Shown piece by piece: positions 7,386-15,767 of a DNA stretch of 40,597 nt. The notes below the pieces were generated by a model, which was given only the letters and a program-made list of their open reading frames with translations, did not search any database and was not told where the DNA came from. The translations under genes and the position numbers were made by a program. This stretch comes from a virus, in the IMG/VR virus record IMGVR_UViG_3300044904_000206, positions 1 to 40,597 of that record. One strand, written 5' to 3'. Each line of letters starts with the position of its first letter. Within the stretch, counting starts at the first letter, position 1.

Positions 7386-7870
7386 ATCTGACTAAGCAGC
7401 AACGAGCAGAATTGCGAATGAAGTTCGGCGGCAAGTGCGCTTACTGCGGGTGTGATCTTCCGGAGAAAGGATGGCACGCCGACCATGTTGAGCCGGTTCA
7501 CCGCGAATGGTGGAAGAAGTCTACTTGGTGGAAAGAAGCGCATGGGTTTAAATGGGAGTTTGACGAGGCAGCGGGAAAGCTGAATAAAATGCAGGTAGAA
7601 ATCGAAAAGGCAGGTTTGGAGCGGCCGGAAAACGACACACTGGAGAACCTTTTCCCCTCCTGTCGGGCCTGCAACATCGACAAACACGCAACTCCATTGG
7701 AGCTGTGGCGACAGCAGATGCAAGACCGCGTGGGTGTCTGCCGTCGTAACTACTCTGCATTCCGGCACGCCGAACGATTTGGTTTACTGATTGAGGTAAA
7801 AATCCCGGTTGTCTTCTGGTTTGAGAGGTACGCCGAAGCCCTGAAAACGGAAAGCGAGTTATGTCTATAA
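7382..7870 (+). CDS. HNH endonuclease (free-standing)
   Basis: 162 aa, ATGA overlap with the ASCH gene. Full HNH motif: zinc CAYC (19-22), catalytic HADH (32-35), N89 in LENL, and SCRACN (93-98). Its base composition is visibly lower in GC than its neighbours, fitting a homing-type endonuclease that arrived by transfer. It may instead serve packaging, since HNH proteins beside terL assist cos cleavage in HK97-like phages. No split host gene is seen, so it is not an intron endonuclease here. Confidence 0.85.
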   Translation: MNLTKQQRAELRMKFGGKCAYCGCDLPEKGWHADHVEPVHREWWKKSTWWKEAHGFKWEFDEAAGKLNKMQVEIEKAGLERPENDTLENLFPSCRACNIDKHATPLELWRQQMQDRVGVCRRNYSAFRHAERFGLLIEVKIPVVFWFERYAEALKTESELCL

Positions 7871-8027
7871 GTCCCTTCTAAAACATTTTTCCGCCCCTTA
7901 TTCGGGAATCGTGTACAGACCCGAAACCCCTTCAACCCCGCATCAACACTGCCTCCAAAAATAAAAATTGATTTCGCCCCCCCGGGTTGGCGCAGGATCG
8001 TATTTGTAAGCTGGAGAGTGTCTTCGG

Positions 8028-8630
8028 ATGCGGCAACCCTTCGGACAAACGCTGATCGCGGGCGATGTGTGGAGTTGGACCCTCCGCCTCGAGGACCGTA
8101 ACCTACAAACGTCTGCAGGGGTCACCCTGAAGTATTTCCTGCGCGGCCCGGGCTCACAAGCGCTCGATCTGGATTCGACGCTGACCGCCGACCAGGCCTT
8201 CAGCTTTACCGCGACCTCGGAACAGACGCTGGCGCTGAATCCCAGCGGCGGCCTTCCCGTCGAGCTGAGCTGGCAGCTCTGCCTCTTTGATGCCTCCAAC
8301 AATCGCACGGAACTGGCCCGCGGCACGGTGACCATCCTGCCCGATCTCGCCGGCGCCACCGGCGGCATCGATGCCCGCTCCTGGGTCAAACAGGCGCTGG
8401 ATGCCGTCCAGGCCGTCATCCAGGGCCGCGCCTCGCGGGTCGAGAAGGAATATCAGATTGCTGGCCGCCACGTTGGCCTGCTCTCGCCCGCTGAACTCCT
8501 AGAGCTCGAGGGCGACTTGCAGGCCAAATACGACCGCGAGCTGATTGCTAATGGCCAGAGTTCGGGCCGCGGCACGCAGATCCAGGCCGCCTTTGGTCCG
8601 CGCCAGACCGGCGCCGGAGTGTGGAAATGA
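8028..8630 (+). CDS. gpW-like head-to-tail joining protein with N-terminal beta domain
   Basis: 200 aa. Residues 1-108 form a beta-rich domain (AGDVWSWTLRLED ... VTILPDL). Residues 118-175 follow the gpW pattern: WVKQALDAVQAVIQGR, YQIAGRHVGLLSP, then ELEGDLQAKYDRE. The place between terL and the portal is where lambda W lies, although W itself is only 68 aa, so this is a longer fused form. The 157 bases before it (7871-8027) hold no gene that I can support. A dispersed palindrome overlaps codons 26-31. The stop overlaps the portal start. Confidence 0.75.
   Translation: MRQPFGQTLIAGDVWSWTLRLEDRNLQTSAGVTLKYFLRGPGSQALDLDSTLTADQAFSFTATSEQTLALNPSGGLPVELSWQLCLFDASNNRTELARGTVTILPDLAGATGGIDARSWVKQALDAVQAVIQGRASRVEKEYQIAGRHVGLLSPAELLELEGDLQAKYDRELIANGQSSGRGTQIQAAFGPRQTGAGVWK
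8103..8118 (+). promoter_or_regulatory. Dispersed palindrome copy in the gpW-like gene
   Basis: CTACAAACGTCTGCAG, 14 of 16 matches to the perfect palindrome. It lies 75 bases inside the gene at the entry to the connector genes. Confidence 0.5.
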
Positions 8631-10207
8631 GCTGGTACGATCGCGCTCTTCGCTCCGTCGGCCTGCAGCGTGTGCAGGAGCCTGCCCGGCGCCAGCGCTT
8701 CAGCGCCATACAGACCGCCTATGCCGGCGCCAAGATCGACCGCCTTTCGGAGGATTGGGTAGTTGCGCTCATGTCGCCCGATCAGGAGATCCGGGTTTCG
8801 CTGCGCAACCTGCGCGCCCGCTCCCGCCAGTTGGCCATGAATAACAACCATGCGCTGCGCTTCCTCAATGCGGCGAAAGAGCAAGTTGTGGGCCCGGGTG
8901 GCGTTGCTCTGGAGCTGACGTTTTCCGAAGACGACTTCACCGGCGCCGGGAAGTGGAACCGCAATCTGGAAAAGGCATGGGAGTGCTGGTCGAAGTGCTG
9001 CACCGCCGATTCTAAGCTCAACCTGACCGCGGCCGCGCAGTTATGGCTCATCTCCTTGCTGGCCGACGGGGAAAGTTTCACCCATAAAATCAAAGGCTAT
9101 CCGCACAACGATTTTGCCTTTGCTCTGCAGTTTGTCGATCCAGATCAGGTCGACATCAACTGGCAGCGTCTGCGGCGCCCGGGCGATCCCGGGCCGAACG
9201 AGATCCGCATGGGTGTTGAAGTCGATGAATACCGCCGCGTGGTTGCCTTCTGGACCTATCGCGGCCATCCCTCGGAATTTTCCGGCATTATCCGCGAGCG
9301 CGTTCCGGCCAGCCAAATGGATCAGTCGTTTGTTTTCAAGCGCATCAATCAGACGCGCGGCGTTCCCTGGATGCATGCCGCCATGAGCACCATGAACCAG
9401 CTTGGCCAGTATGATCTGGCCGAGGTGGTCGCCTCCCGCTGGGCCGCCTGTAAGATGGCCTTTCTGGTTTCCAAGACCGGGGACGAATACGCCGGCGGCA
9501 AAAAGAAAAACGAGGGGCCAACGCAGATCAACGTCGAGCCGGGCATGATGGAAGAGCTGCCCGAGGGCATCGAGCCTAAGGTGGTCGATTGGCAGCATCC
9601 CTCGCACAATTACGAAAGCTTTTCGCTAGCCGCCTTGCGCGGCATCGCCGCCGGCCTCGATTGCTCCTATACCACACTGACCGGCGATCTGCGTGCCGTC
9701 AATTTTTCCTCCATCCGCCAGGGCATCCTCACCGAGCGCGATGGCTGGAGCGTGCTGCAGGGACAGCTCGTCTCCGGCTTTTACCAGCCGACATTTGAAA
9801 GCTGGCTGCCGATGGCGATCCTCACCGGCCAAATCGAGCTTCCGCCGCGCATGACTGTGCAGGATGTCCTTGAGGCGGTCTTATGGACGCCGCGCGGCTG
9901 GGATTGGGTCGACCCCTATAAGGACGTGCAGGCCTCGGTCTCAGCGATCCGCTCCGGCCTCTCCACCTATCAGCGCGAATGCGCCAAGCGCGGCCTGGAT
10001 TGGCGCAAGGTCTTCGCCCAGCGCGCCGCCGAAGATGCCGAAGCCAAAAAGCTCAACCTGGCGCTCGATCTCACCACCAGCGGGGCCGGCGGCATTCAGG
10101 GCGAGGAATCGCAAGAGGATCCGCAGCGCGGCGCCCAGCCGACCACCGGCAAGACGCTGCCGGCGCCCACCAGAAAGCCCAACGGACAAGGAGCTCTCCC
10201 GCAATGA
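8627..10207 (+). CDS. Portal protein, lambda gpB family
   Basis: 526 aa from ATG 8627 (ATGA overlap; GTG 8621 is an in-frame alternative). It forms the dodecameric gate through which DNA enters the head and the tail docks. Seen: the family opening (SWYDRAL), LRARSRQLAMNNNHALRFL, the wing region with FVDPDQVD, and the stem and clip region ending in IAAGLDCSYTTLTGDL and NFSSIRQG, which are hallmarks of lambda-type portals. The C-terminal 60 residues are polar and variable. Confidence 0.95.
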   Translation: MSWYDRALRSVGLQRVQEPARRQRFSAIQTAYAGAKIDRLSEDWVVALMSPDQEIRVSLRNLRARSRQLAMNNNHALRFLNAAKEQVVGPGGVALELTFSEDDFTGAGKWNRNLEKAWECWSKCCTADSKLNLTAAAQLWLISLLADGESFTHKIKGYPHNDFAFALQFVDPDQVDINWQRLRRPGDPGPNEIRMGVEVDEYRRVVAFWTYRGHPSEFSGIIRERVPASQMDQSFVFKRINQTRGVPWMHAAMSTMNQLGQYDLAEVVASRWAACKMAFLVSKTGDEYAGGKKKNEGPTQINVEPGMMEELPEGIEPKVVDWQHPSHNYESFSLAALRGIAAGLDCSYTTLTGDLRAVNFSSIRQGILTERDGWSVLQGQLVSGFYQPTFESWLPMAILTGQIELPPRMTVQDVLEAVLWTPRGWDWVDPYKDVQASVSAIRSGLSTYQRECAKRGLDWRKVFAQRAAEDAEAKKLNLALDLTTSGAGGIQGEESQEDPQRGAQPTTGKTLPAPTRKPNGQGALPQ

Positions 10208-12636
10208 TGAACTATGAGCGAGTATTGGCCGCCGTGCTCAATTATCCCTGGGCGATTCTGCCGCAGACTTTGACTGCGATTGCGGAAGTCCTGGCGCGGC
10301 GCGAAGCCGGCGTCCACTTTACCGAGAAAGAGATTGCCGAGGTCATCGGCGCGAAGAAGCTTGATCGCGATCCCTGGCTGGCGGAGTTTTCCGCCGACAA
10401 GGTCTGGCTGGCCCACCGGGGAGATATTACGGCTGCCAGCGGCAACGGTGGCAGCGGCGGTGCGCGCAAGCTCATTGCCGTGCTGCCCGTCTATGGCATC
10501 ATTGGTCCCAAGGCAGCCGAGTTCGAAGATGTTTCGAGCGGCGGTGGCACCGGCATCGACAAGCTGACCGCACAATTCCGCGCCGCGCTCTCGAATCCCG
10601 ATGTCCGCAGCATCGTCTTCGATTTCGACTCTCCCGGCGGCTCGGTCTATGGCGTCGACGAATTGGCCAGTGAAATCTTCAACGCACGCGATCAGAAGCG
10701 GATCGTGGCGCAAATTGCGCCGATGTGCGCCAGCGCTGCTTATTATCTGGCCTCGGCCTGCATGGAAATTGCCTGCATCCCAAGCGGCGAGGTGGGCTCG
10801 ATCGGCGTCTTTGCCGCACACCGGGACATCTCGAAGGCCATGGAGATGCACGGGATTAAAACCACATTGATCTCAGCCGGCAAATACAAAACCGAGGGCA
10901 ATCCTTACGAGCCGCTCGATGATGATGCCCGCGAGTATATGCAAGGCCGTGTCGGCGAGTATTACGACATGTTTATCAAAGCGGTGGCTCGAGGCCGCGA
11001 GGTCAAAGCCGGCGACGTGAAAAACGGCTTTGGCCAGGGGCGCATGGTGAGCGCCTCCGAAGCCAAGAAGCTCGGCATGATTGACCGCGTCGCCACCCTC
11101 GAGGACACGCTCGCCCGTCTCGGTGGCGATAGCGCCAAGATCCTGCCGATAGCCGCAAGCTCAACTTCTCAACATCCGGCGGCGGCACAGGCCGCTGTCG
11201 AGATCACGGCGATAGCCGAACCCACGAAGGAGGACACTATGTCCACCCAAGCAATACTCCCGGCGGCTTCCGCCGAGATTCTCCAGGTGCGCATCGAGCC
11301 GATGGCGGAGATCGCGCGCTGCAACGAGATCATCGCCGTGGCCAAATTGCACGGCATGACCGCCAAAGCCGAAGGCTGGATCAGCACCGGCAAATCCATC
11401 AAGGATGTGCAGGTGGAGATCCTCGGCGATCTGCGCGCCCATGCGCGGCCGTTGCTCGCTCCCGGCAGTGAAACGATCGATGCCGGCAGCTTCCACGATG
11501 AAGCCGACAAGACGCCCGGCTCGATCCGTATCGTCCGCATGGCGCGTTGCCTGGCCTTTGCCAAGCTGCAAGGGGCGCCCGGCAACCGCGATGTGGCCCG
11601 CGAGCATGCGCTGAAAATGGGCGACCGGGTAGTGGCCAGCGCCTTCCAGATGGCCCTGCCACAGGTGGCTTCGACGCTCGCCGGCGGCGGTGCCCTGATC
11701 CCGGAGAACTTCATCCCGGATCTGATCGAGTATTTGCGCCCGGCCGCGGTTTTCCGCTCCCTGGGGCCCTCCGGCTACCCGCTCATCAACGGCAACCTGA
11801 CGCTGCCCAAGTTGAGCCTCGGCGGCTCGGCCAGTTATATCGGCGAGTCCACCCAGCCGGGCGTGCCGGCGAGCAGTGCTGCGTTCGCTCAGGTGAAGGG
11901 CTCGGCTAAGAAGTTGGCGGCCCTGATCCCGATCTCGAACGATCTCATCCGCTATGCCGGTCTCTCGATTGATGCCGGACTGCGCGATGACATGGTGCGG
12001 GCCTTGGCGCAATCCGAAGACACCGCATTCATTCGCGGCATCGGTTCGCAGTATTCGCCGAAGGGCTTGCTCTACCAGGCTCTGGCGGCCAACAAGATGA
12101 ATTCCGGCATCACGCAAGCCACCCTGGCTTCGAATGCCGCCGCGGGACAGACGGGCGCCACGGCGACGATGTATGCCATCTTGGCCGACGTGGCCAAGCT
12201 GGAATTGGCGCTGACCAACGCCAACGTGCGCATGATCCGCCCTGGCATCCTGATGAGCAAGCGCGTGGAGAATTTCCTGAAGTTCCGCGCGATTGACGCC
12301 ATGGGCAATCCGTTCTTCCAGGCGGAAATGGCGCGCGGCACCTTCTGCGGCTACCCGTACAGGGCGACCACGGTCATCCCGAACAACCTGAGTGTGGTCG
12401 GCTCCGCTATCGATTCGGAGATCTACCTGGCCGACTTCGTCGACGTGGTTATCGCCGACGCGCCGACCATCTCCATCGAGGTCTCGATGGAGGCGTCCTG
12501 GGTCGACGGTGGCGGGGTCACGCACAATGCCTTCCAGGAAGATACGACCCTGGTGCGCTTTATTGAAGAGCACGACCTGCTGGTACGTCACCCCGAATCG
12601 GTCGCGGTCCTGCAGGGCGTGGAGTACGGCTCGTAA
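10204..12636 (+). CDS. Prohead protease (S49) fused to HK97-type major capsid protein
   Basis: 810 aa from ATG 10204, overlapping the portal stop. Residues 90-305 are an S49/SppA-like protease of the lambda gpC type: FDSPGGSV, nucleophile Ser177 in MCASAAYYLAS, and the general-base lysine in AGKYKTEGNP (K229 most likely). A linker of about 40 residues follows. From residue 346 (internal ATG 11239, strong AAGGAGG five bases before) a 465-aa capsid protein begins: a helical delta/scaffold-like part, then GGGALIPENFIPDLIEYLRP and the HK97 fold to ...EEHDLLVRHPESVAV. No stop separates the two. Both a fusion and a free capsid protein are probably made. Confidence 0.9.
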   Translation: MMNYERVLAAVLNYPWAILPQTLTAIAEVLARREAGVHFTEKEIAEVIGAKKLDRDPWLAEFSADKVWLAHRGDITAASGNGGSGGARKLIAVLPVYGIIGPKAAEFEDVSSGGGTGIDKLTAQFRAALSNPDVRSIVFDFDSPGGSVYGVDELASEIFNARDQKRIVAQIAPMCASAAYYLASACMEIACIPSGEVGSIGVFAAHRDISKAMEMHGIKTTLISAGKYKTEGNPYEPLDDDAREYMQGRVGEYYDMFIKAVARGREVKAGDVKNGFGQGRMVSASEAKKLGMIDRVATLEDTLARLGGDSAKILPIAASSTSQHPAAAQAAVEITAIAEPTKEDTMSTQAILPAASAEILQVRIEPMAEIARCNEIIAVAKLHGMTAKAEGWISTGKSIKDVQVEILGDLRAHARPLLAPGSETIDAGSFHDEADKTPGSIRIVRMARCLAFAKLQGAPGNRDVAREHALKMGDRVVASAFQMALPQVASTLAGGGALIPENFIPDLIEYLRPAAVFRSLGPSGYPLINGNLTLPKLSLGGSASYIGESTQPGVPASSAAFAQVKGSAKKLAALIPISNDLIRYAGLSIDAGLRDDMVRALAQSEDTAFIRGIGSQYSPKGLLYQALAANKMNSGITQATLASNAAAGQTGATATMYAILADVAKLELALTNANVRMIRPGILMSKRVENFLKFRAIDAMGNPFFQAEMARGTFCGYPYRATTVIPNNLSVVGSAIDSEIYLADFVDVVIADAPTISIEVSMEASWVDGGGVTHNAFQEDTTLVRFIEEHDLLVRHPESVAVLQGVEYGS
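11227..11241 (+). promoter_or_regulatory. Internal Shine-Dalgarno and start for free major capsid protein
   Basis: AAGGAGG at 11227-11233, spacing five, then ATG 11239 in frame with the long ORF. This is among the strongest ribosome sites in the genome and lies exactly where capsid homology begins, so it probably drives bulk capsid production. Confidence 0.75.
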
Positions 12637-12650
12637 CGAGCGCCGGTCAT

Positions 12651-12682
12651 CCGGGATGGCCAGCCCACGGGCGCCGTCCCGG
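12651..12682 (+). terminator. GC-rich hairpin after the capsid gene
   Basis: A 10-bp stem (CCGGGATGGC with GCCGTCCCGG, one T-G pair) and a 12-base loop, 14 bases after the capsid stop. There is no clear T-run, so it may be a partial terminator or an mRNA-stabilising element. Confidence 0.4.
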
Positions 12683-12725
12683 GAACCTTTAACGGTTGTC
12701 GAGCTCAATCTGAAAAGGAGACGTT

Positions 12726-13187
12726 ATGAGCTTCAGTGAATTTCACAATATCGCAGCGGAGATCGTTCCCGTCAGCGCGGGCGCTGCCGGCGCCCAAACC
12801 GCGGGCGCCCTCTCTGCCGTTACGGGCGAGGTCATCATCGACCGCGAAGCCCACAACATGCCGCTCAGCGCTGTCCTGTTGATCATCTGGCAGGCCACCC
12901 TGGTGTCGACCCACACCTTCTCGCTGGCCTATGAGGTTGATCATGGCGAGGCGGCCAATCTGTCCGATACGGCTTCCCTTGCCAGCGCCACAGCCGCCGT
13001 GGTCTGCACGGGCATTCTTGCCGGCACCGCGCAGGACGGCGTGCTGGCGATCCCGCTCGACCTGGGCGGCGCTAAGCGTTACCTGCGCGTCACGGTCACG
13101 CCGACTACCAGTGCCGGCTCGGCCGACACGGTGATCTTTGCCGCTGCCTTTATTCTCGGCGGCGCAAGCTTGGTACCGGCGGTCTAG
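12726..13187 (+). CDS. Capsid-adjacent decoration-like protein, copy 1
   Basis: 153 aa with AAAGGAG before the ATG. Beta-rich and low in charge. It belongs to a type often found directly after the capsid gene in siphophages (SFSEFHNIA start, central VIIDRE and LSAVLLIIWQA, C-terminal KRYLRVTVTPT and GGASLVPAV). It is a paralogue of the next gene. A role as head decoration or stabilising protein is inferred from position and composition. It ends in TAG followed immediately by TAA. Confidence 0.7.
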   Translation: MSFSEFHNIAAEIVPVSAGAAGAQTAGALSAVTGEVIIDREAHNMPLSAVLLIIWQATLVSTHTFSLAYEVDHGEAANLSDTASLASATAAVVCTGILAGTAQDGVLAIPLDLGGAKRYLRVTVTPTTSAGSADTVIFAAAFILGGASLVPAV

Positions 13188-13199
13188 TAATCGCTGCGA

Positions 13200-13234
13200 G
13201 CCCCATTCAAGCCCGCGGTTGGCTTGAGTGGGGC
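13200..13234 (+). terminator. Strong intergenic hairpin, terminator-like
   Basis: A 14-bp stem GCCCCATTCAAGCC / GGCTTGAGTGGGGC (one G-U pair) with a 7-base loop, followed by AGTTTCC. The weak T-run makes it a likely attenuator that sets capsid and decoration transcript levels above those of downstream genes. Confidence 0.55.
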
Positions 13235-13273
13235 AGTTTCCGACTATGCACTCTGTGGTGAAAGGAGACGGCC

Positions 13274-13741
13274 ATGGGCTGGAGTCAGAATCACGATCTC
13301 GGGGCTTATGTCGGCGAGGTTTCCGCGGCCGCGGTCTGTGCGCAGACGGCCGGGGCAACGGCTCCGGTTACCGGCGTCATTATCGATCTGCAGGCGGTCG
13401 GCCCGCCGCTCTCGGCCGTCGTCATGATTGTTTTTGAAGCGGTGCTGGCAGTAGGCAAAACGCTGAAGTTTACCTATAGCCTGGCGACCAGCGCGGCGGC
13501 CAATATGTCTTCACCGACGGTGCTGAAATCGCAGGATGGCACGCTCGCGGGCACGGCAGCATCCGGCACCGGCGGCGCCGGCGGTTCGACTGTCGATGGC
13601 ATCCTGACGGTCCCGGTCAATTTGAGCGCTGCACAGCGTTATCTGCAGTTCGGCTTTACTCCGGTGCTGAGCGCCACCGGAACGGATACGGTGACCGCGG
13701 CTTCGCTGCTGATTCTCGGCGGCGCGGGCACGATCACTTAA
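13274..13741 (+). CDS. Capsid-adjacent decoration-like protein, copy 2
   Basis: 155 aa, GAAAGGAG before the ATG. Same architecture as copy 1 with recognisable shared blocks: AQTAGA-x-x-PVTG, VIIDLQA against VIIDREA, PPLSAVVMIVFEAVL against MPLSAVLLIIWQATL, and AQRYLQFGFTP against AKRYLRVTVTP. It is a diverged tandem duplication. Probably a second decoration or surface protein. Confidence 0.7.
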   Translation: MGWSQNHDLGAYVGEVSAAAVCAQTAGATAPVTGVIIDLQAVGPPLSAVVMIVFEAVLAVGKTLKFTYSLATSAAANMSSPTVLKSQDGTLAGTAASGTGGAGGSTVDGILTVPVNLSAAQRYLQFGFTPVLSATGTDTVTAASLLILGGAGTIT

Positions 13742-13836
13742 AGGATATACCATGCGTAACCCATCATGCCGATGGCGCGGCGGAGATGGGGAATCGCGCC
13801 AAGGGCCCCCGCGCCAACTTTTCGAGGTAGATGGCC

Positions 13837-14043
13837 ATGATCGAGGTTCGATTTCTTCGCCATTACGGCTCGTACAACGGCGGCGAGGTTGCCGGCTTTC
13901 CCGATCGGGATGCGCAGGCTTTGGTGGATTCGGGTAATGCCGAACTCTTTTTGCGGCCTCCCGTTGAGGAAGTGGCGCCGCCGCCGGAAGTGGAAGAAAT
14001 CGCGATCGATCCTCCGCCGGCGCGGCGCAAAAGGAATCGGTGA
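13837..14043 (+). CDS. Small head-region protein (68 aa)
   Basis: ATG 13837 is preferred over ATG 13831 because GAGG is nine bases away (three for the other). The product starts MIEVRFLRHYGSYNGGEVAGFPDRDA, cut here as MIEVRFLRHYGSYNGG then EVAGFP: this is a short phage protein type common between capsid and connector genes, with a KOW/SH3-like look. The tail is Pro/Glu-rich and ends with a basic RRKRNR. Function unknown. The stop overlaps the next ATG. Confidence 0.65.
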   Translation: MIEVRFLRHYGSYNGGEVAGFPDRDAQALVDSGNAELFLRPPVEEVAPPPEVEEIAIDPPPARRKRNR

Positions 14044-14345
14044 TGGCGATCGGTGACCAGGATATTGTGGCCGGCTTGTTCTTCAATGACGGTGTCGCCG
14101 TCGTTGATGCCGCCGGGAATAAGGCGAACGCGGTGATGGATTGGCCGGAAGAGGTCGAGATGCTGCACGGGCGCCTGACGCCTGGCATCGTCGTCGGCAA
14201 GCCCAAGATCACTTATGCCTCCGGCGCGCTGAATTTGAAGAGCGATGCCCTGGTGACGGTCAACGGTACCCGCTACCAGGTCTGTCACGTCCGCCGCATT
14301 GATGATGGCAAACTGAGCGTGGCGGAGCTCAACAAGGCGGGGTAA
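14043..14345 (+). CDS. Head-tail attachment protein, gpFII-like
   Basis: 100 aa. Place and layout match lambda FII: an N-terminal helix, then beta strands with a VEMLHGRLTPGIVVGKP region and a final VTVNGTRYQVCHVRRIDDGK strand pair, comparable with the LTIGEENFWVDRV part of FII. It would seal the connector and bind the tail. Assignment rests on fold pattern and synteny. Confidence 0.55.
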   Translation: MAIGDQDIVAGLFFNDGVAVVDAAGNKANAVMDWPEEVEMLHGRLTPGIVVGKPKITYASGALNLKSDALVTVNGTRYQVCHVRRIDDGKLSVAELNKAG

Positions 14346-14800
14346 TGGCATCGATCGGCGATCAACTCATAACGGCCATGGTGGCGGCGCTGAATGCGCC
14401 CGCCGGCAAGCCGTTGCCCACGGTGCGCCAGCGGCCGCGGCCGGTTGGCGCCGAGAACCAGGATGGCAGTAGTGGCATCGACGCCATGTTGCTCTACACC
14501 AAGGCGGAGCAGTCAAAGCGGGTCTCGGCCAACCGAGTCAAGCGCGAGCGCACAATCGCCCTCGAGATCCCGATCGCGGGCACGGCCGACGATGGGCCGC
14601 TCGATGCCGCGGCGGATCCGCGCTATGTCTTCGCGGTGAATACCCTCTTTGCCGACCCCACCTTCGGCGGCCTTTGCCTCTGGCTGGAAGAGGTCTCGGT
14701 GAATTGGGAAGTGGCCTCGGACTATCTGGACATCGCGGTGACGCTGCTGGAGCTCAAGGTGGTCTTTGAGACCACCGTGGATCCCTCGGTGCTGCCTTGA
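14345..14800 (+). CDS. Tail terminator / minor tail protein, gpU-like
   Basis: 151 aa; ATG overlaps the previous TAA. An N-terminal helix (IGDQLITAMVAALNAP), then strands and a C-terminal LDIAVTLLELKVVFETT strand typical of tail-completion proteins, with the sequence order helix-strand-strand-helix-strand. In this position phages encode the protein that caps the tail tube. Identity is by synteny. Confidence 0.55.
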   Translation: MASIGDQLITAMVAALNAPAGKPLPTVRQRPRPVGAENQDGSSGIDAMLLYTKAEQSKRVSANRVKRERTIALEIPIAGTADDGPLDAAADPRYVFAVNTLFADPTFGGLCLWLEEVSVNWEVASDYLDIAVTLLELKVVFETTVDPSVLP

Positions 14801-14808
14801 GGTTGGTT

Positions 14809-14967
14809 ATGAAAGCGTGCAAGTTGAAATCTGACACGGATCGCAAGCATGCCGAGCGTGCAGAACATCGCCGGCGCGCTTGCACCTATAAAGATCGGCC
14901 CGTGCAAAAGGGTGAAACGTTTTTGGAACGGCAAGAGCGCATTTTGCGCGAAAGGATGGAGTCATGA
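14809..14967 (+). CDS. Small basic protein (52 aa)
   Basis: GAGG seven bases before the ATG; TGA overlaps the next start (ATGA). Highly charged, Arg/Lys/Glu-rich, helical C-terminus (LERQERILRERMES). Not recognised. Coupling supports expression; a nucleic-acid or protein-binding role is only a guess. Confidence 0.5.
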   Translation: MKACKLKSDTDRKHAERAEHRRRACTYKDRPVQKGETFLERQERILRERMES

Positions 14968-15245
14968 GTTGGGGTGTGAGTGCAAGTGGGAAACCCGAAG
15001 AGGTGAAAGCGGAACTTGAACGCCAATTTGCTTATCCATTGGCGGATGGTTCGGCCGGCTTGGCAGACGCCGGCGAAAAAGAGACAGTCCGGCGAATTGC
15101 CGAAACGATCGCGCAATGCCTTGGAACGTTCGACCCGGAAAAAACCGTCATGGTCAGCGCGAATGGCCACATGGGCTTCAAGAATTGGGACACAAAGGCG
15201 GGCGCGTATCAGAGCGTGGGCTTGTCGATTACGCCGGGCCTTTAG
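14964..15245 (+). CDS. Small hypothetical protein (93 aa)
   Basis: Starts at ATGA with AAAGGATGGAG upstream. Contains a helical part (EEVKAELERQFAYPL, ETVRRIAETIAQCL) and a C-terminal strand segment with VMVSANGHMGFKNW. The style matches small phage proteins found near tail genes. Function unknown. Ends in TAG just before the perfect palindrome. Confidence 0.6.
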   Translation: MSWGVSASGKPEEVKAELERQFAYPLADGSAGLADAGEKETVRRIAETIAQCLGTFDPEKTVMVSANGHMGFKNWDTKAGAYQSVGLSITPGL

Positions 15246-15258
15246 GCCCTTGAAATTA

Positions 15259-15278
15259 GCCTGCAAACGTTTGCAGGC
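15259..15278 (+). promoter_or_regulatory. Perfect 20-bp palindrome, best copy of the dispersed motif
   Basis: GCCTGCAAACGTTTGCAGGC is fully self-complementary and lies in the intergenic gap before the decoration-like pair. Its CAAACG-CGTTTG type centre is like LacI/PurR-family operators. It is the reference for the other copies at 4885, 8103, 20430 and 32024. Confidence 0.65.
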
Positions 15279-15312
15279 AGCGCAATAACCCCAGCGCAAC
15301 GAGTGCGCACAA

Positions 15313-15336
15313 CCCCGGGGCCGTCGGGCCCCGGGG
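15313..15336 (+). terminator. Perfect GC hairpin upstream of 15357
   Basis: CCCCGGGGCC, loop GTCG, GGCCCCGGGG: a 10-bp all-GC stem ending 20 bases before the next start codon. No T-run follows, so attenuation, RNA processing or start-site structuring are as likely as termination. Confidence 0.4.
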
Positions 15337-15356
15337 CGTAAGGCAAAGGAGAAGCG

Positions 15357-15710
15357 ATGGCAAATCCAAGACTCACGCTGACGCCGCAGTTGATTGTCGC
15401 CAATGGTGGCGCCGTTTTGACGATGGTGGCTGCCGACGCCGCCGACGGCATGAAATTCGTGAACAATGGCCGCACCGAGCTGGTGATCGAAAACGGCGAT
15501 GCAGCCGACAAGACGGTCACTATCACGAGTGTGCCTTGCTCGCATGGGCGCCTGGGCGATGTGGTTGTAACGGCCACGGCCGGCAAGACAACCATCATTG
15601 GGCCGCTCGATCCGTCGCTTTTCAATCAGACGTCGGGCGCGGATATGGGCTCGGTCTATTTCAGCATCAGCGATGCCACTAGCGTCACCGTGGGCGCTCG
15701 CTGCTCCTGA
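15357..15710 (+). CDS. Virion surface/decoration-like protein, copy 1
   Basis: 117 aa with AAAGGAGAAGCG before the ATG. All-beta product of a common phage type: VANGGAVLTMVAADAADGM, FVNNGRTELVIENG, and the signature IIGPLDPSLFNQ before a final strand SVTVGAR. Such proteins occur next to tail-tube or capsid genes and are thought to sit on the virion surface. Paralogue of the next gene. Confidence 0.7.
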   Translation: MANPRLTLTPQLIVANGGAVLTMVAADAADGMKFVNNGRTELVIENGDAADKTVTITSVPCSHGRLGDVVVTATAGKTTIIGPLDPSLFNQTSGADMGSVYFSISDATSVTVGARCS

Positions 15711-15767
15711 CCTGGGCGGCACTTTGTTTTGGGGCTCTAACATTCGCAACTCCGGGAGGAAGCGACA

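Noticed and set aside
11161-12708. Long minus-strand open frames (for example 11161-12708, 18634-20382, 5455-6363)
   Set aside because: They mirror well-supported plus-strand structural genes; composition is that of GC-rich shadow frames, with no coupled starts.
13752-13937. 61-aa ORF with AAGGA before its ATG
   Set aside because: It runs mostly over the better-supported 13837 gene in another frame and its product looks like random Arg/Gly-rich shadow; the leader itself may still initiate weakly.
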